Part shown: positions 9,491 through 22,102 of the stretch, in pieces
Layout of the letters: each line of letters opens with the position of its first letter
How positions within the stretch are numbered: the first letter of the stretch is position 1
Source: Alitta virens
Taxonomy: Eukaryota > Annelida > Polychaeta > Phyllodocida > Nereididae
NCBI GenBank assembly: GCA_932294295.1
Contig: OW028580.1
Span: 28,714,896-28,778,895 of the forward strand
DNA: 64,000 nucleotides
Direction of reading: 5' to 3'
Notes under the pieces: generated by a model
Told to the model about the DNA's origin: nothing
Databases searched by the model: none
What the model saw: only the letters and a program-made list of their open reading frames with translations
Program-made: the position numbers and the translations under genes

Positions 9491-10886
9491 AACTTTTTTA
9501 ATCATTTTTAACTATTTTGACAACAGGCAAAACAACAGAGGAGGTAACACAAGTCTATCTTTCACAGCCGACAAAATGACAAGACATATCATGAACACAC
9601 CGCATTACTGCACATTACTACACATCTCTCACTGCACTGCACAACGTAACTTGGCCCTGCGGCACATCGTAATAACATGAAATAGTAATGGCTCTGTAGT
9701 ATATGAAACAGTAATAAGCAACGCATAGATGTCTGATAATGGGAGATAGGGACCATCCATATGGTGTTATGAGAGGAGAGTAATTGTATCATATAACATG
9801 ATGACTCTGGACTCAAAACCTTGTGTGAGGGTGAAAGCTTTGGAGGAAAGGAAAGGAAAATGTTGTGTTATTTGTAATGTTGGAAAGGTCATAACACAAG
9901 GAGGGGTCATGATTAGTTTGTGGTTGACAAAAGTGTTGATAGTGCTGTTGTAGTGTTAATACAATAATGAGGTTGTTTGACAGGGTTTGTAAAAATCATG
10001 ATTTTTTAAAAAGATTAAAAAAATCTGTTTTTCGTGATTTAAATGGGATTTTTTAAAATTTTAATCAGATTTTTTTTAAGGATGCAATTAGGGTTCAATT
10101 ACTGTCTAGCATGAGCCAAGTGTGATACCTTTTCCAGCATTCATTCTTAAACTCACTCAACTGTGCTCTAAAAAATTAACAAAACTTCGATATATTTAAC
10201 ATTAGAGTTTTTGAAATAATCTAACATAAAATATCGCGTTGTATTAAATATATCATGTTTTGAGTCGTAAAAAATCAAGTTTTAAATTGCATAAACTTGT
10301 TAAATAAAAAAATTCGTTTGATTTAAATCTGCCCACTCTGTTGTTGGATGGTGATTAAAAGGTTGATTGATATTCACTATCTTGTAAAGTCAAGATGAAA
10401 CAATACATTGTACACAAACTATCCGTCTTTTTTTATTTTTATTTGCTCCATACCCAAATGGAAACTCTCAAGTTGGAGACAGCAGCTCGTGTTTGAAATG
10501 TGTAAGTTAATTAGCTATTTAATCAATTCAATCTCTCTAGTTTGAAATAGCAGAGCTCTTTTGTTCAAAAGTTGTAAAATTCTGATGATTGCTTGTATGT
10601 TCAGAATTTTAAAGTACTTCTTAAACCAGCTAGTATGCTGCTAAAACCCTAGCTAAACTTCTGAATAGCAGATTCAAGAGATGCACGGGTCTAAAAGCTG
10701 CGCCTTGTGGTACATCTTTTTAATATCGTAGCAGTCACTTAAACAAGAACTAGACTAAGTTTGTTTCCTCCATCCTCGTAGATCTATCTGAAAACTCCAC
10801 CGCTGGATAGAATCTCAATTATACTTTGGAAGTTTCTGCGATCGAGCTCTTCGACAAATTCGCTTTGTCTGACAGACTCAAATGGA
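9491..10886. other. Non-coding, low-complexity in part
   Basis: No gene seen. 10000-10085 is an A/T-rich tract with imperfect direct and inverted GATT/TTTAAAA repeats. Confidence 0.4.
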
Positions 10887-10899
10887 TCACTCAATTATC

Positions 10900-11060
10900 C
10901 TTTCCTTTCCTGGTTTGACAGTCTCGTCATAGCTAATGATGGATGAGCATACAGCCTCAGTATGAGCACCACACACACCTTCCATGGTGAACACATTTCT
11001 TATTCTGGTCAGCATGCCATCCATGTTTAATGAACACCCTTTGTAACCTTCCTGGCAATG
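10900..11060 (-). repeat. Dispersed repeat F, copy 1
   Basis: Homologous, inverted, to 17635-17795: both share AGCTATGAC(A/G)AGACTGTCAAACC and an upstream CAGAATAAGAAAT core. Translations of the two are partly alike (SRIRN/TRIRN, CQ-G). The pair lies outside the mirror order of the 12-24 kb duplication, so it is treated as a separate dispersed repeat or exon-like piece of unknown nature. Confidence 0.45.
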
Positions 11061-11099
11061 GATAAAGAGTTTGTGATTGATTGATTGATCCACCAATTA

Positions 11100-12339
11100 G
11101 TTTGTGTGTTGATTAGCTTAGAAATTCAAGCCCATGCGGAGAGCATCGCGTTCAGCTAATTCAATCAATGCATTTTGGTATTAGAGGTAAGAGTTTTATT
11201 AACCACGATCCTGAGATGTTGAAGACTTCTAATGAAGACAAGATAGAAATTGTCATTTCACAAGTACAGCAGCAAATATGAAGGACTTGGAAAGACTTAA
11301 TAACATTATATTTTGTCACTTATTCTATTTACCTTATTCATCATTGCAATGAAACTCAATGCTCCCAACTTGAACCATTTAATCAAGTTAACATCCATGT
11401 CAACCCATCAATCAAATAAGGTGCAAGCCAAACAAAAAATTGGACAAAAGAGCACAGCCCTAGGCAACACTTCTCGTACCAGGCGGCTTTGAACAGGGTG
11501 AGCCTTTTCACCACTACAACCACACAATGTACAACTTTCATTGCCCTTACAAGCACTAGGCAACACCTAATCTATTGTAAAACCGATTGAACAATGACAG
11601 TGAGTCCAAAGGATTTGCGGATTCATTTTACATGCCAAAACTGTGTGTCCAGCGGCTGCTGCCCAATGTTGGAAGGATGTCTTGCAGAAGAAATCAATGC
11701 ATACAGGATAGAGATAAGCGAAGTGGACCAAGCTACAACTGTATGTCTTGAGTAAGTGGAAGTAGAAGCCTTGGTCAATATTTAGATGCTCCTAATCGAT
11801 TTTGCTTCTACAAACTCAAGGCAGTATGTACAACCATTCGTGGCACATACTCTAACATATAGGGCTGGCAGATAAGTATAGAATATTGTTGTTGTGTGCA
11901 AGTACTTCAGTTGTTCTTAAGGATAGAATCACAAAAACATAAATTGTAGTGATGTTTACTTTTACTAGATAAAACATTGGTAATTCATGGCAACAACGAA
12001 CTTGAAAAAGGCCATTTACATTGCAGCCAAAAAAATTAAAGAAACCTAGATGGAGAAGAATTTTATAAACATATAGGTTAATTTTTTTACCAGGCACTTA
12101 CTAGTGATTAACTGCATGTTGATGCAGACTACAAAAACTAACCAGAGTCTTGATCCATGTGTATCAAAGTTGTTTTACCTCTTCTGGAACCAAATTATTG
12201 TGTTAGTTTTAAGTAATTTTTTTTTGCTGAATATTATCTGGACACCATTGGCTGAGGTTCATATAAATAATATGTTCCATTGACATACTTGAAGCATTAG
12301 TCAAAAGGTCATGATGTTTCTTGCCTCAGATTATCGATC
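11100..12339. other. No gene recognised
   Basis: Unique-looking non-coding sequence with short frames on both strands and no recognisable motif. Confidence 0.4.
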
Positions 12340-12665
12340 CTTTATCTGTGTGCATGCAACAGACTCTTGAGGTTAATCTTAGGGTTTGGGAGCAAAATCC
12401 TGTGACATGGAATTGCCAATTGACTGCAGCCGAACATATTTGAAAAGGCTGATAAGCTGAGACGAAATCATTGGCAGCCAGAGTTGGGGTACATTCACAG
12501 CAGCGAGGAATTGAGACACCCTTTACAAAGTCACTCACCCATTCTGATTACCCCCTTTGGCTTCTTCTATCCTAGTGACATAATATCAAAGCTCCTGCTG
12601 GGAACAGTAAATCTGGATAAAGAAAAAGTTTTCCAATGCCTTTTACTGTCATGTCTGTAGCTGAA
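12340..12665 (+). pseudogene. Inverted-duplication block E, left copy (coding-like)
   Basis: Aligns with 24002-24305 in reverse orientation. On the plus strand a frame from 12436 to the stop at 12658 encodes NHWQPELGYIHSSEEL and ITPFG. The right copy on the minus strand encodes THWQPELGHIDSSEEL and ITPYG. About 31 of 40 aligned residues agree over the best part. The opposite strand is also open in both copies (SDFVKGVSIP/SDFVKGVPIP), so the coding strand is not proven. The protein family is not recognised. It could be a decayed transposable-element frame or an exon of a duplicated gene. Confidence 0.45.
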
Positions 12666-13530
12666 CATTTCATGCAAGTGAATTTCCAAATGCCCTTAGA
12701 AGAAGTTTTGGCGAGTTGACGTGTACAGTGCACAGTGAGTCTGCTTACAATACTGCAAACTGAAATGTTTAGCTATTGTAGAATGTTCAAATTCAATGTT
12801 TGAACATGTCTCATACAGCAAAATGCTCTGACTGTGAAACTGATTCTTTAAAAAAAAAAATTATAATCATGACAAGGTCTTACATGAAATTGTGAGCATA
12901 TGATTTATTTTCCTTCAAATGTAGTCTAAATAATTGTTCACCCAAAGCATGCATTTAACATATACATTTTCCCTATCGCTTTATGCTAAAAGGCCATATA
13001 TGCCAAGTTACTGGAGAATTCGACTGGGGAAGAAATTTTAAATGCAGGCAATGAGCAACTTTCATACTGCAGTACATTTGATACTGCACGAAAATAACCT
13101 TCAAGGGACTGTGGGAATATTGAAGCATGATGCAGTGTGGTGATGTTACCCTGCCATGCTGTGATAAGCAAAATAATCCTGTGTCCACTTTAGCACACAT
13201 ACATGAACCTCATAAATAGGGCTTCCTACCATTTATTGCAGCAAACTTTAGTCACGATATGCCTTATAAAGCCACCTCACTATTAGGATGACTTAGACAA
13301 ATTACTGTGAGTGGCCTTAAACACTTAATTAGTTTGAACCTCATCACGCTTAATCGTGTCTTAAGGCTGGTAAACTAATGGTTTAACATGGATTAATTAG
13401 TTCTGCTTATTTTTACAGGCAAAAGGAAAGTGTTACATCTGTAAAATTTGTGCATCGATTCAATTTCCATGAGAATGATTCTTGTTGAGCTCACCTGTGC
13501 AAAATCCCAAACCCACATTTAGCTGTCATC

Positions 13531-13737
13531 TTGTCTGAAAACCCACATGTTGTATCTAACAGACATCCTTCAAGATTTCTTGGCGAGGGACTGCACTATC
13601 TACCCCATTCTAAAAATTAATACGTGACACAATTTGAGGTTGACCAATTCATATGTTGGTGGACAGTGGGCAGCTGGGAACTGACCACAAGTCTCCGATG
13701 TCCACCCTTTGTTGTTTGAACAATGTGTTAACATTTC
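13531..13737 (+). pseudogene. Inverted-duplication block D, left copy (coding-like)
   Basis: Aligns with 23241-23445 inverted. From ATG 13547 the plus frame reads MLYLTDI, three codons that differ through compensating indels, then FLARDCTIYPILKINT and a stop shared by both copies. The other differences in this stretch sit at third codon positions (CTA/CTT, GCG/GCA, ATT/ATC, ACG/ACA). That pattern is expected of coding sequence under constraint. The function is unknown and the piece may be one exon. Confidence 0.45.
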
Positions 13738-14489
13738 TGTGAGCTGTTTGCATGAATTCTGCCATAATCAATTGATAATAATTAGAAATTACGCGAACAC
13801 TTTGGCATGAAAATGTTGAATAAACAGCATAAACTGGTATTTTTTTCATTACATTGTGGCCAGCAAGGGTAAACAAAATAGCAGAGAGATATGATTCAAT
13901 GTATAGATTTCTCCCAATGCTTTGACTATCATCTACTTTCTGGCAATCATGTGGAGATTGAACCTGAAAGTATTGGCAAATGAAACAGAGCGACTGTAAT
14001 TTGTAAGGAGCTGCTGTCACTAAATCCAGTCTCAGGTAAGATTACAAAGAGAAAAGGAAATTATTTCTTGGCAAATATCTTGGATTCATTGAGCAAATAT
14101 TGGTATTATGATGCAAAATACTGTTAGTACATGCAGTTTTTTGCTGAATGGTAGACATTTTGTCTCTCGTGTGTGTAACATTTGTTCATTCTTTCATATT
14201 ATGCACTGCTGCTTAAGTTTATTTCTTATAAATTAATATAGACGAAATTGATGTCTTACCTTTTGCATGATTGATCTACAAGATTGACAACATTGAGTTA
14301 ACAAGCAGTCTTTGAAAAATATACTCCAGAAGTATAGATAGCAGCATATCAAGACTTGTAACAAAGTAAAGTAGTATATACATAGGTTTTAAAATAGTAT
14401 AGGATAATTGTCATAACTGAAACATGCAGCTAAACTGAGCTAGCTAATACACTCACACAAACTCGGAAACCTATGCTATCCCATTCAGC

Positions 14490-14681
14490 GGATTCCAGAC
14501 AAGAGACAGACAAGTCCATCAGGGTGAGAGTATTGTCGATGGCAGTTATGGGGTGCAGTAACTCACCTCAGTATATCAGGAAGGGCGAGATAATCGCTTG
14601 GGCATGACTGGGATACCAAAGCAGATGGGGCGACTACAGGACCACTGTGGAGACTGGAACTACCTTTGAAGGCTTAAATTG
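14490..14681 (+). pseudogene. Inverted-duplication block C, left copy
   Basis: Exactly 192 bp, matching 21911-22102 without any indel and with only about nine substitutions. One plus frame contains NSPQYIRKGEIIAWA (Y becomes a stop in the right copy). A second frame ends GPLWRLELPLKA-stop in this copy and GPLWRMELPLKA-stop in the other, with mostly silent changes. The first motif faintly recalls the protease-RT linker of Ty3/gypsy elements; this is only a resemblance. The frame change between the two parts suggests pseudogenisation or an intron boundary. Confidence 0.45.
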
Positions 14682-15655
14682 TTAGCGCTCTGGTGGTTGC
14701 CGAGCTATAAATGGCACTTGTTGTTCAGTGGCCTGTTTGATCTCCGAGTAAGGGTATGACATGACCAGTTTGGTGCTTTAGAAACCAGTAATATTAATTG
14801 TTGTCAGATTAGCAGCAAGCTAGAAAAAATTTAAAAAATTTGAATATGCACTTATATTGTAATGCTATGCAGTCTCCTATCAATAATTACTTACAAACGA
14901 TGATGTGCAAGATTCAAATTGCACAAAAACCAAGTCTGATAATTGATACATATCATGATTAATAAACTTCCGAGATGTTGCATAAACATATTAACAATAT
15001 ATTGCTTGTTGGGATACCAACTAAATATATGCTCATAGCATACGGTTGTATCCATAAGGCTATACATCTTGGCATGTGATAAGGCTCTATGCTGCACTGT
15101 ACATATCATAAATGCTGATATGCCCAGACATAAACTGCTTCTGAGCCCCTTCAACACCCATTACACCTTGAAATGGTGGGGGATATTGATCTTGACATAA
15201 CACTTGAGCTTTATGAGAACCCAGGATAAACATGCTTGAAACATTAAGGAGTCTGAAACATCCAAGAATGTATGCAGTAAGGAAAAAAAAAAAAAGGATG
15301 CAATAAAACTATTTTGACCTTTATACTTTACATAGACTGCAGGGTTTCCTTTCTTGAATGTCTGATTTTGGTGTTTATGTGCATAACTTAAGTATATGAA
15401 AAGCAGGACTAACATGATTGAAAAAAAAAATTGATAACAAAACCCTAACTTCTAAATCATCAATATGTAATGTTATACGTACAATGCTTGTCGCTAATGG
15501 CTAATTCAACTTGCGTAAAATTTGGTAATCTACCTAGCTATCTAAAGCACTTGTCTCCACCATTACGCTACAGTTGCATCCGACAAGCACCATACTTCTT
15601 CTAATGTACTCGAATACACATCCCCTACCACTACAAAAGCATCAGAAGCAGAAGG

Positions 15656-15902
15656 GACCAGAATAGGTCACCTCTGAATTCTTCGGACACTTTGATCTTG
15701 ATCTGTCTGAATAATCCCCAGTTAATTCCATCGATCTTCTGTCAGGGAGGACAGAACTCTATCTCTTGAAGGGTTAAATGGAGCACCACGTGGGCCATGT
15801 GGTGCCACGTCGAAAGGAATTAAGGGTTGACATGGCAACTGCTGCTCGGAAATAAAGAATTGAGAAGAAATGGAGCAGAAGAGAGGACAAATAAAGAGGG
15901 GG
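15656..15902 (+). pseudogene. Inverted-duplication block B, left copy
   Basis: Aligns with 20868-21122 inverted. A run of about 40 bp around 15695-15735 is nearly identical in both. One plus frame gives LILICLNNPQLIP and, further on, WQLLLGNKELRRN (WQLLLGNEELRRN in the partner). The left copy has an extra stop and the two differ by indels between those motifs. It also contains the palindrome CACCACGTGGGCCATGTGGTG's core (CACGTG). Confidence 0.4.
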
Positions 15903-16094
15903 TAACTTAGCACATGCAGCTAGTTGCCGTCAAAGTAGTAGGGATTAAATGCACCACACCCCAAATCCATGCAACCAAAACCATTGGTGTGTATTCTTTC
16001 CCATATGTGACTGTATCCACATAGCTATCTGTGGCTGTAGGATATGGTCAGGTCCTGTACTAGTTTTATTGCTGCCTTTAAAGCCTCTGGCTGC

Positions 16095-16273
16095 CCCAAC
16101 ATTCCTCTGCATTCAGAAGACAGAGATAAGAGGATCTGTGTGCTCCATCAAAATATCTCAGCATGACAGGCCGTCTGTCTTCAGAGGCAATGGAGTGATC
16201 TGGACCCTGTGTAGTGGTACACAGAAAGCAAGTCAGTATCTGCTGTCCACAGAGGCCATTGCTGAAGTAGAAG
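16095..16273 (+). pseudogene. Inverted-duplication block A, left copy
   Basis: Pairs with 18831-19008. Eighty bases are almost identical. The plus frame in both reads TEIRGSVCSIKISQHDR and FRGNGV, while the reverse frame is open too. A one-base indel breaks the frame at one edge in the right copy. The left copy lies in an open frame of 112 codons (15949-16287). Confidence 0.4.
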
Positions 16274-18830
16274 TTTTGCCTGTATAATTCAACAATTAAC
16301 GAGTGGTGCATCTGTGTAAAGCAACAGCCTAACTGTTGTGTTATTTATATGTCTACGAAGCAATGGAAGATTAAATCTTGGCTAATTACTTCAATGAAGG
16401 ATCAACCTAAAACTGAAGTAATTTGCTGGCCTTGAACACCAAGAAATTTAATCATTCCTATCACCATTCAATGTCAGATGCATTTTTCATGTAAACATCC
16501 TAATGATCATCTTCCATTAAAATTGCATGAACATAGCCTTGAGTGCCACTACATCTGAACTAATCTCCTAGCCTTGAATGCTTTGTATTCTCCTTGAATA
16601 ATATATATTGCATATATGGCTCTAATGTGGTGGCCTTGAGCAGTTTGAACAAAAATTGATTAGGTTCACTTTAGTGCTGACCAAACCTACAAACTAAAGA
16701 TATATTGCATGGTTAATCCATTTTGTGTATCTGATTCAGTGGTCTGTAGATATAGATTCCTTCTGCATGATAACCTTCTGACAACATTGGTCAGCAGCCA
16801 ATGGACAAACATTTGCAGCTCATATATACATCAAACAAAACATTTATATTTGGACACCCAGTCACTATTCAAGAAAGTTAGAAAGTGATTTTTGTAATAG
16901 CACTTTTAGGAGTATTGGTAATTGTGAAGTCATAGTATTACCATATTAGGAATTATTTAATGAATGCAGTATTTTCGCACCTCAAAAAAGTATACCTTGA
17001 TATCAAAAACATACAAATCGATGTGCAGATCATTACTTTATCTCATCTAGAAGCGGGTATATCTCCGAAAGTGTATTGGAGGCCAACTTGGACGCCATCT
17101 TGGATTTTACCCTTGTAATGGCAATTGAAAACATGGTACCATATTTTCTCATAATCTGCAGGTTCTAAGCTTTCAAATGATATATGGTGTCAAGTTCTAG
17201 CATGACATTCCCACAGGAGCCTAAAATGCTACATTAGGCACTACACTATGCCAAAGTCCTGTGCTGTTGGAGGATGTGAAAAAGTATAAAACATGCTAGA
17301 CACTCATATGGTTCTTTTAACTATATTCAAACACAAACTTATGATGACTTATACAATTGTTATAACACAGTGATGTTATAATGTTCATACAATATCATCA
17401 TTATCATATCTTCAATAGGAAAATTCTTATGAATATTCCATATTCTATGTTTTCTTTACTACACTGTATTACATTACACAGAGCAAAGCTACCTGACTCT
17501 AATGCTATAACCCTTTCCAGATTATCAATTCACATCGATCTAAGTTGCTACCGGCCAAGATCTGAAAAAAAGTGTCAAGTTTCTCAGTAAATCAACATGA
17601 CGAGTCTAATCATGTTATTCAATAAAATCAATCTCGTACCCTTTATCCTCTGCCAGAGAGGTAACAAAACGTGTTCATCAAATATTTATGGCGTGATGAG
17701 CAGAATAAGAAATATGCTTGATGTGGAAGATTTACTTATACCAAGGTGTACTCATCAATCATTAGCTATGACAAGACTGTCAAACCATAGATGGAAATGG
17801 TAATCAAGTTGTTCATTTCAATCTTCAAGACAAAGCAGCTTACAGTGAAATATTTCATTTCAGTAGGGTTAAGTCTTGCACAAGAATGGAATCCAACCAA
17901 AATTTGATGTATAACTCCTGTTTTGTCCTTTTTGATAAAAAGAAATAGTTCTTGATTAATTGATTGATCAATAAGGTTATTCTCTAAAGCAGTTGCTTAC
18001 AACAATCACTGATTAAAACTTTTCATGTAGTGAACGTTCATCTATCATCAGTTGACAACCCCTATTTTTATGTAGCTTTTATATTTGTAACCCACTGCTC
18101 AGTGAAGAAAATCCCAAACTATTCCAGAGGACATTTGGACCAGATTGTGCAGGGTATTGGACCAAATGGTTACTGACCACTGACCCAACGAAATAGACTC
18201 CCTTAGTCCCATCAGGGCATTATTGTAAATTCCAGAGCTATGCAGTTCCTTACGTCGATATGTATATATGATGCTATGGTGACCAGTTCTTGCCCAGAAT
18301 ATATCTTGGTTCATATATAGTTTAAGGGCGATAACCCAGACAATGACTTACACAACTGACATGCATAAGAGTGAAATTTGTGTGTACCATCCTATCATAC
18401 AACTGTAAGAGAGAAGAAACAAGTTTCTTATATTCTTGTTTCCTTATAGAAATACTTTTTGCCAAAAACTGTTGTCCAGTTCAATACCTTTTAGATGAAA
18501 CGATCTATTTTGATGAGCAGAAGTTAGATACAATGAACAGGAAAGCATTGTGCATGGTGTTTTACTGTTTTTGGCTTTTATTGTGACAAACTACCAGAGG
18601 CAGATTCAATGAGATGGTAACGCATCCAATCTTCACCATATTATTTGACATTCGCATATGATGTGTGTGCCTTATGAAACCTCTAGTAGGTCTAGCATGA
18701 GGGGGAGTCTTAAGCTTAGTGTGTCAAGCTTCCACAGAAAACAAACACACGCAAATAATACTTGAAATGCCAAAAGGGAATCCTCAAAACCCACAAAACC
18801 TCACTTTTAAGGGTAAGCCTGACAGGTCCT
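16274..18830. other. Centre of the inverted duplication, no gene recognised
   Basis: Apart from repeat F copy 2 (17635-17795), this interior shows no mirror similarity and no convincing gene. The inner arms have been lost or diverged beyond sight. Confidence 0.4.
17635..17795 (+). repeat. Dispersed repeat F, copy 2
   Basis: Inverted relative of 10900-11060, with diverged flanks. It is too short to name a function. Confidence 0.45.
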
Positions 18831-19008
18831 CCTACTTGTGCAATGGGCTTCTCAGTCAGATACTGACTCGCTAGTGTGTACCACTACACTTGGTCCAGGC
18901 CACTCCATTGCCTCTGAAGACAGACTGCCTGTCATGCTGAGATATTTTGATGGAGCACACAGATCCTCTTATCTCTGTCTTGTGACCGGGGCGGAAATGT
19001 CGAGGCAT
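18831..19008 (-). pseudogene. Inverted-duplication block A, right copy
   Basis: Mirror partner of 16095-16273 and the innermost of the five pairs. Frame lost after about 40 codons. Confidence 0.4.
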
Positions 19009-19237
19009 TGAATTGATGGCTTCTAGGGCAGCAGGAGGGCCTCAAGTGGGACTGTGAACGTCCTGCAGTTTAGAGGAGTAACATTTTGGAAAGAAGGAAG
19101 TGTGCTGATTCAGATTTTTTTTTCTGTCCTTATAGTGAATTTAATTTAAAGTGAAGGATTGCATCTCAGCTAGGACTGTGTTGGTTGATGATTTTAAGGT
19201 CTAACTGACTGTTGTAAATTATGTGATATCAAGTGTG

Positions 19238-19239
<2 letters not shown>

Positions 19240-19272
<33 letters not shown>
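19240..19272. repeat. (TA)n microsatellite
   Basis: About 16 uninterrupted TA dinucleotides. Confidence 0.95.
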
Positions 19273-19273
<1 letters not shown>

Positions 19274-19619
19274 GTAATCATACTCTTCAGGGAAGGTATA
19301 CATTTTAAAGGTGCACAACAATTACAAAATCGATTATCTACAAATATACACTACCCTGTTTGTGCACCCTGGTCTTCTTTGCATTGTGTTGAATATGTTA
19401 TTCTTTGTGATATACTTTTGAGACCAGGAAAATTAACAATGTCTTGCACTTAAAGCAATGACTGTCCCTCTTGCAAAGCTATGGTTCAGCAACCACCACC
19501 CTAAATTCCATCCAATCTTGACAATGCAAAACGGTGAATTCTCTGCTGCATATCTGATACTCAGCATAATATAGAAGGACCCATTCATGGGTTATTCTGT
19601 AAATGTCTAAACTGGTGTA

Positions 19620-19890
19620 TGTATAGACATTTTTTATATTTTCTTATCACTGTATTCCTGCACGTATATGTTTGTTTACAGGGTGCCCCCTACCACAGCT
19701 TTGTAGCTTTGAGGGGTTTCCTGATAAGTCATTGATCCTTTTTTCTTCCTTTGTACTGCACACCTTATTTTCTATATGCATACACTTCAATATCTGTTTG
19801 CATTACTTGACCATATGTTAATATTATCTTGTTTGAATGTTGCCATGCAATGTATCGTCAAAATAATAACTTCAATTCAATTCAAGAACA
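19620..19890 (+). mobile_element. LINE 3' end (CR1/L2-like) with TTCAA tail
   Basis: ACAGGGTGCCCCCTACC followed by TTTGAGGGGTTTCCTGATAAG, a T/C-rich stretch and a terminal CTTCAATTCAATTCAAG. This arrangement is typical of 3' untranslated regions of CR1/L2-clade non-LTR retrotransposons, which end in short tandem repeats. No reverse transcriptase remains. Confidence 0.4.
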
Positions 19891-20867
19891 AAAAAAATCT
19901 GTTCTAACTTTTAATAGGAATGTCAGGGCTAAACATAAAAAATTATTATGCAACAACTCCTAGTTGTAACATTTTATATTGATGTGAAATTAAATTTAAA
20001 AAAACCATTGCTCCCAATTATGTCAAATTTGCCATGAGCTTTATATTGTAATCAATGTCCAAATGATTACATTCTATGATCACTAAATTACCTGAATTAC
20101 TGGTTCACTTTTCTGGTCTATGGCAAGTCGAATCAACAGGCTCTATGTCAGATCTTGAATAGTCCTTTCTTATTGATTGATACTTCATTACATAATGTAC
20201 CTGTTTTACAACCTGTGACTTCCATAAAATGAATATTAAAGAATGTTCTTCTTTGATGCGAGTCCATCTTTCTGTTCAAAGACTAGCTGCTTTTCAAATG
20301 ATGATATTGATTTACAGCTTTTAGTCATTAGAAGACGTCAAACAAAGGCCTACACCTCAGTTATGATATCTTACATCAGGATTTCAATGATATATCTTCC
20401 TTTGTGTGTCTGATATGGCTTTATATCCTAATTGTGTCCTTCTAAAGTATCAATAGTTGTAGAAGTGTCACTATAATCCAGCTAAATGTGTCTTTTTGTC
20501 CATAATTATCTTGTGTCAGTTTGATGGTTGGGACTGACGTTGTGATTCTCAATTAGAAGCACTACGTTAAAATATATTATGAGCTGGGAATTTATATGTT
20601 TAGACATATATGAAAACATGAATGATGGTTTTTAATGCTGGGGAAGGGGATTAGCAGAGATTTGTTCAATCTGTATTTCATCGTGAGGGTTGAAACAAAT
20701 ATTTTGGTTAGCATATGAGCAACCTGATTGACCAACACAGCCATATCTGTGTTTGTAATGAATACTGGTTGGAAAAAAAAGAGAGTTTAATTTCTGTATC
20801 ATATTCACCACCATACTTTCCTTTTTCAATGCCTTCCATATTGTCTGAACCACTGACCCACTAGGCC

Positions 20868-21122
20868 TCCTACCTTTTCTGTTACCCTTACTTCTGCTTC
20901 ATTTCTTCTCAATTCCTCATTTCCCAGCAGCAGTTGCCATGCCAACCCTAAATCCCTTTCGATACTGCACCAGGTGGCACCACATGGCCCATGTGATTTT
21001 TTAACTCTTTGAGAGGCTGGGTTCTGTCCTTCGTGACAGGAGATCAATGGAATTAACTGGGGATTATTCAGACAGATCAAGATCAAAGTGGTCGAGGAAT
21101 TTGGCAGTGACCCCTTCTGATC
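20868..21122 (-). pseudogene. Inverted-duplication block B, right copy
   Basis: Mirror partner of 15656-15902. Its minus frame is open over 101 codons (20826-21131), longer than in the left copy. No family is recognised. Confidence 0.4.
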
Positions 21123-21910
21123 CTTTTGCACTTTTCTTTATTTGATTTCTGCAAAGAAGTGCAAAGTACACTAATGATTGCAGAAAAACAACATCAACAA
21201 AAACGAAAAGAATCTGGTTCAGTCAAAAAGTAGGATTTTTTTGTACCATAAACATTGCATGAAATGATTTGCTGAGATGATCTGAATGGCTGAGTTTGAG
21301 TGTTCAAGGGTTTTCTATCTTCAGCCTCCTGTGTCTAAATGAACAAGGCTCACATGTTTGTTGTATGTTCCTCTCTAAGTTCTGCTCCCATCCCACGCAG
21401 ACTTTAACTAAATGTTTAATGTTAATAATATATGTCAATGCATTACAATTCGAGAATTTGCTTCTTATTTTAGTTTGACAGTTTTATGCTACATTCAATA
21501 TTTCTTGGCATTTTGAAGGTGCAAAATGTGTTGAAGAAACTGAAGTGGAAATTTATGTTACACATTGCAGTTTCTATGCTTAAGACCTTCACATATAAAA
21601 ACATACATGGATCTCATAAATTCTATGTATGCATTTTAATATTAGCTGAAACTTTCCCTCGAAGATTGTATACTTCAGAATCCAAGGTAATTAGGGATAA
21701 AAGTTGGTTTTCCATTATCTAGGACAGCATAGAGAAAATGACAAGTTTTGAAATATTAATGTGTACCATCGTAATCATAATTGTAATATCAAGTGTGCCT
21801 CACCAGATTTTCATATGGTTTAGCTTAATTTAATCAGCACAAGACATCATTTTAAGCAATCAATAGGCTACCAGCTGACATTTTCTTCATGTTAAGTACC
21901 CAAGCGTTGA

Positions 21911-22102
21911 CAATTTAAGCTTTCAAAGGTAATTCCATTCTCCACAGTGGTCCTGTAGTCGCCCCGTCTGCTTTGGTATCCCAGTCATGCCCAAGCAATT
22001 ATCTCGCCTTTCCTGATTTACTGAGGTGAGTTACTGCACCCCATAACTGCCATCGACAATACTTTCACCCTGATGGACTTGTCTGTGTCTTGTCTGGAAT
22101 CC
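21911..22102 (-). pseudogene. Inverted-duplication block C, right copy
   Basis: Mirror partner of 14490-14681 at about 95 percent identity, the cleanest alignment of the five pairs. It carries an in-frame stop where the left copy has Tyr. Confidence 0.5.
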
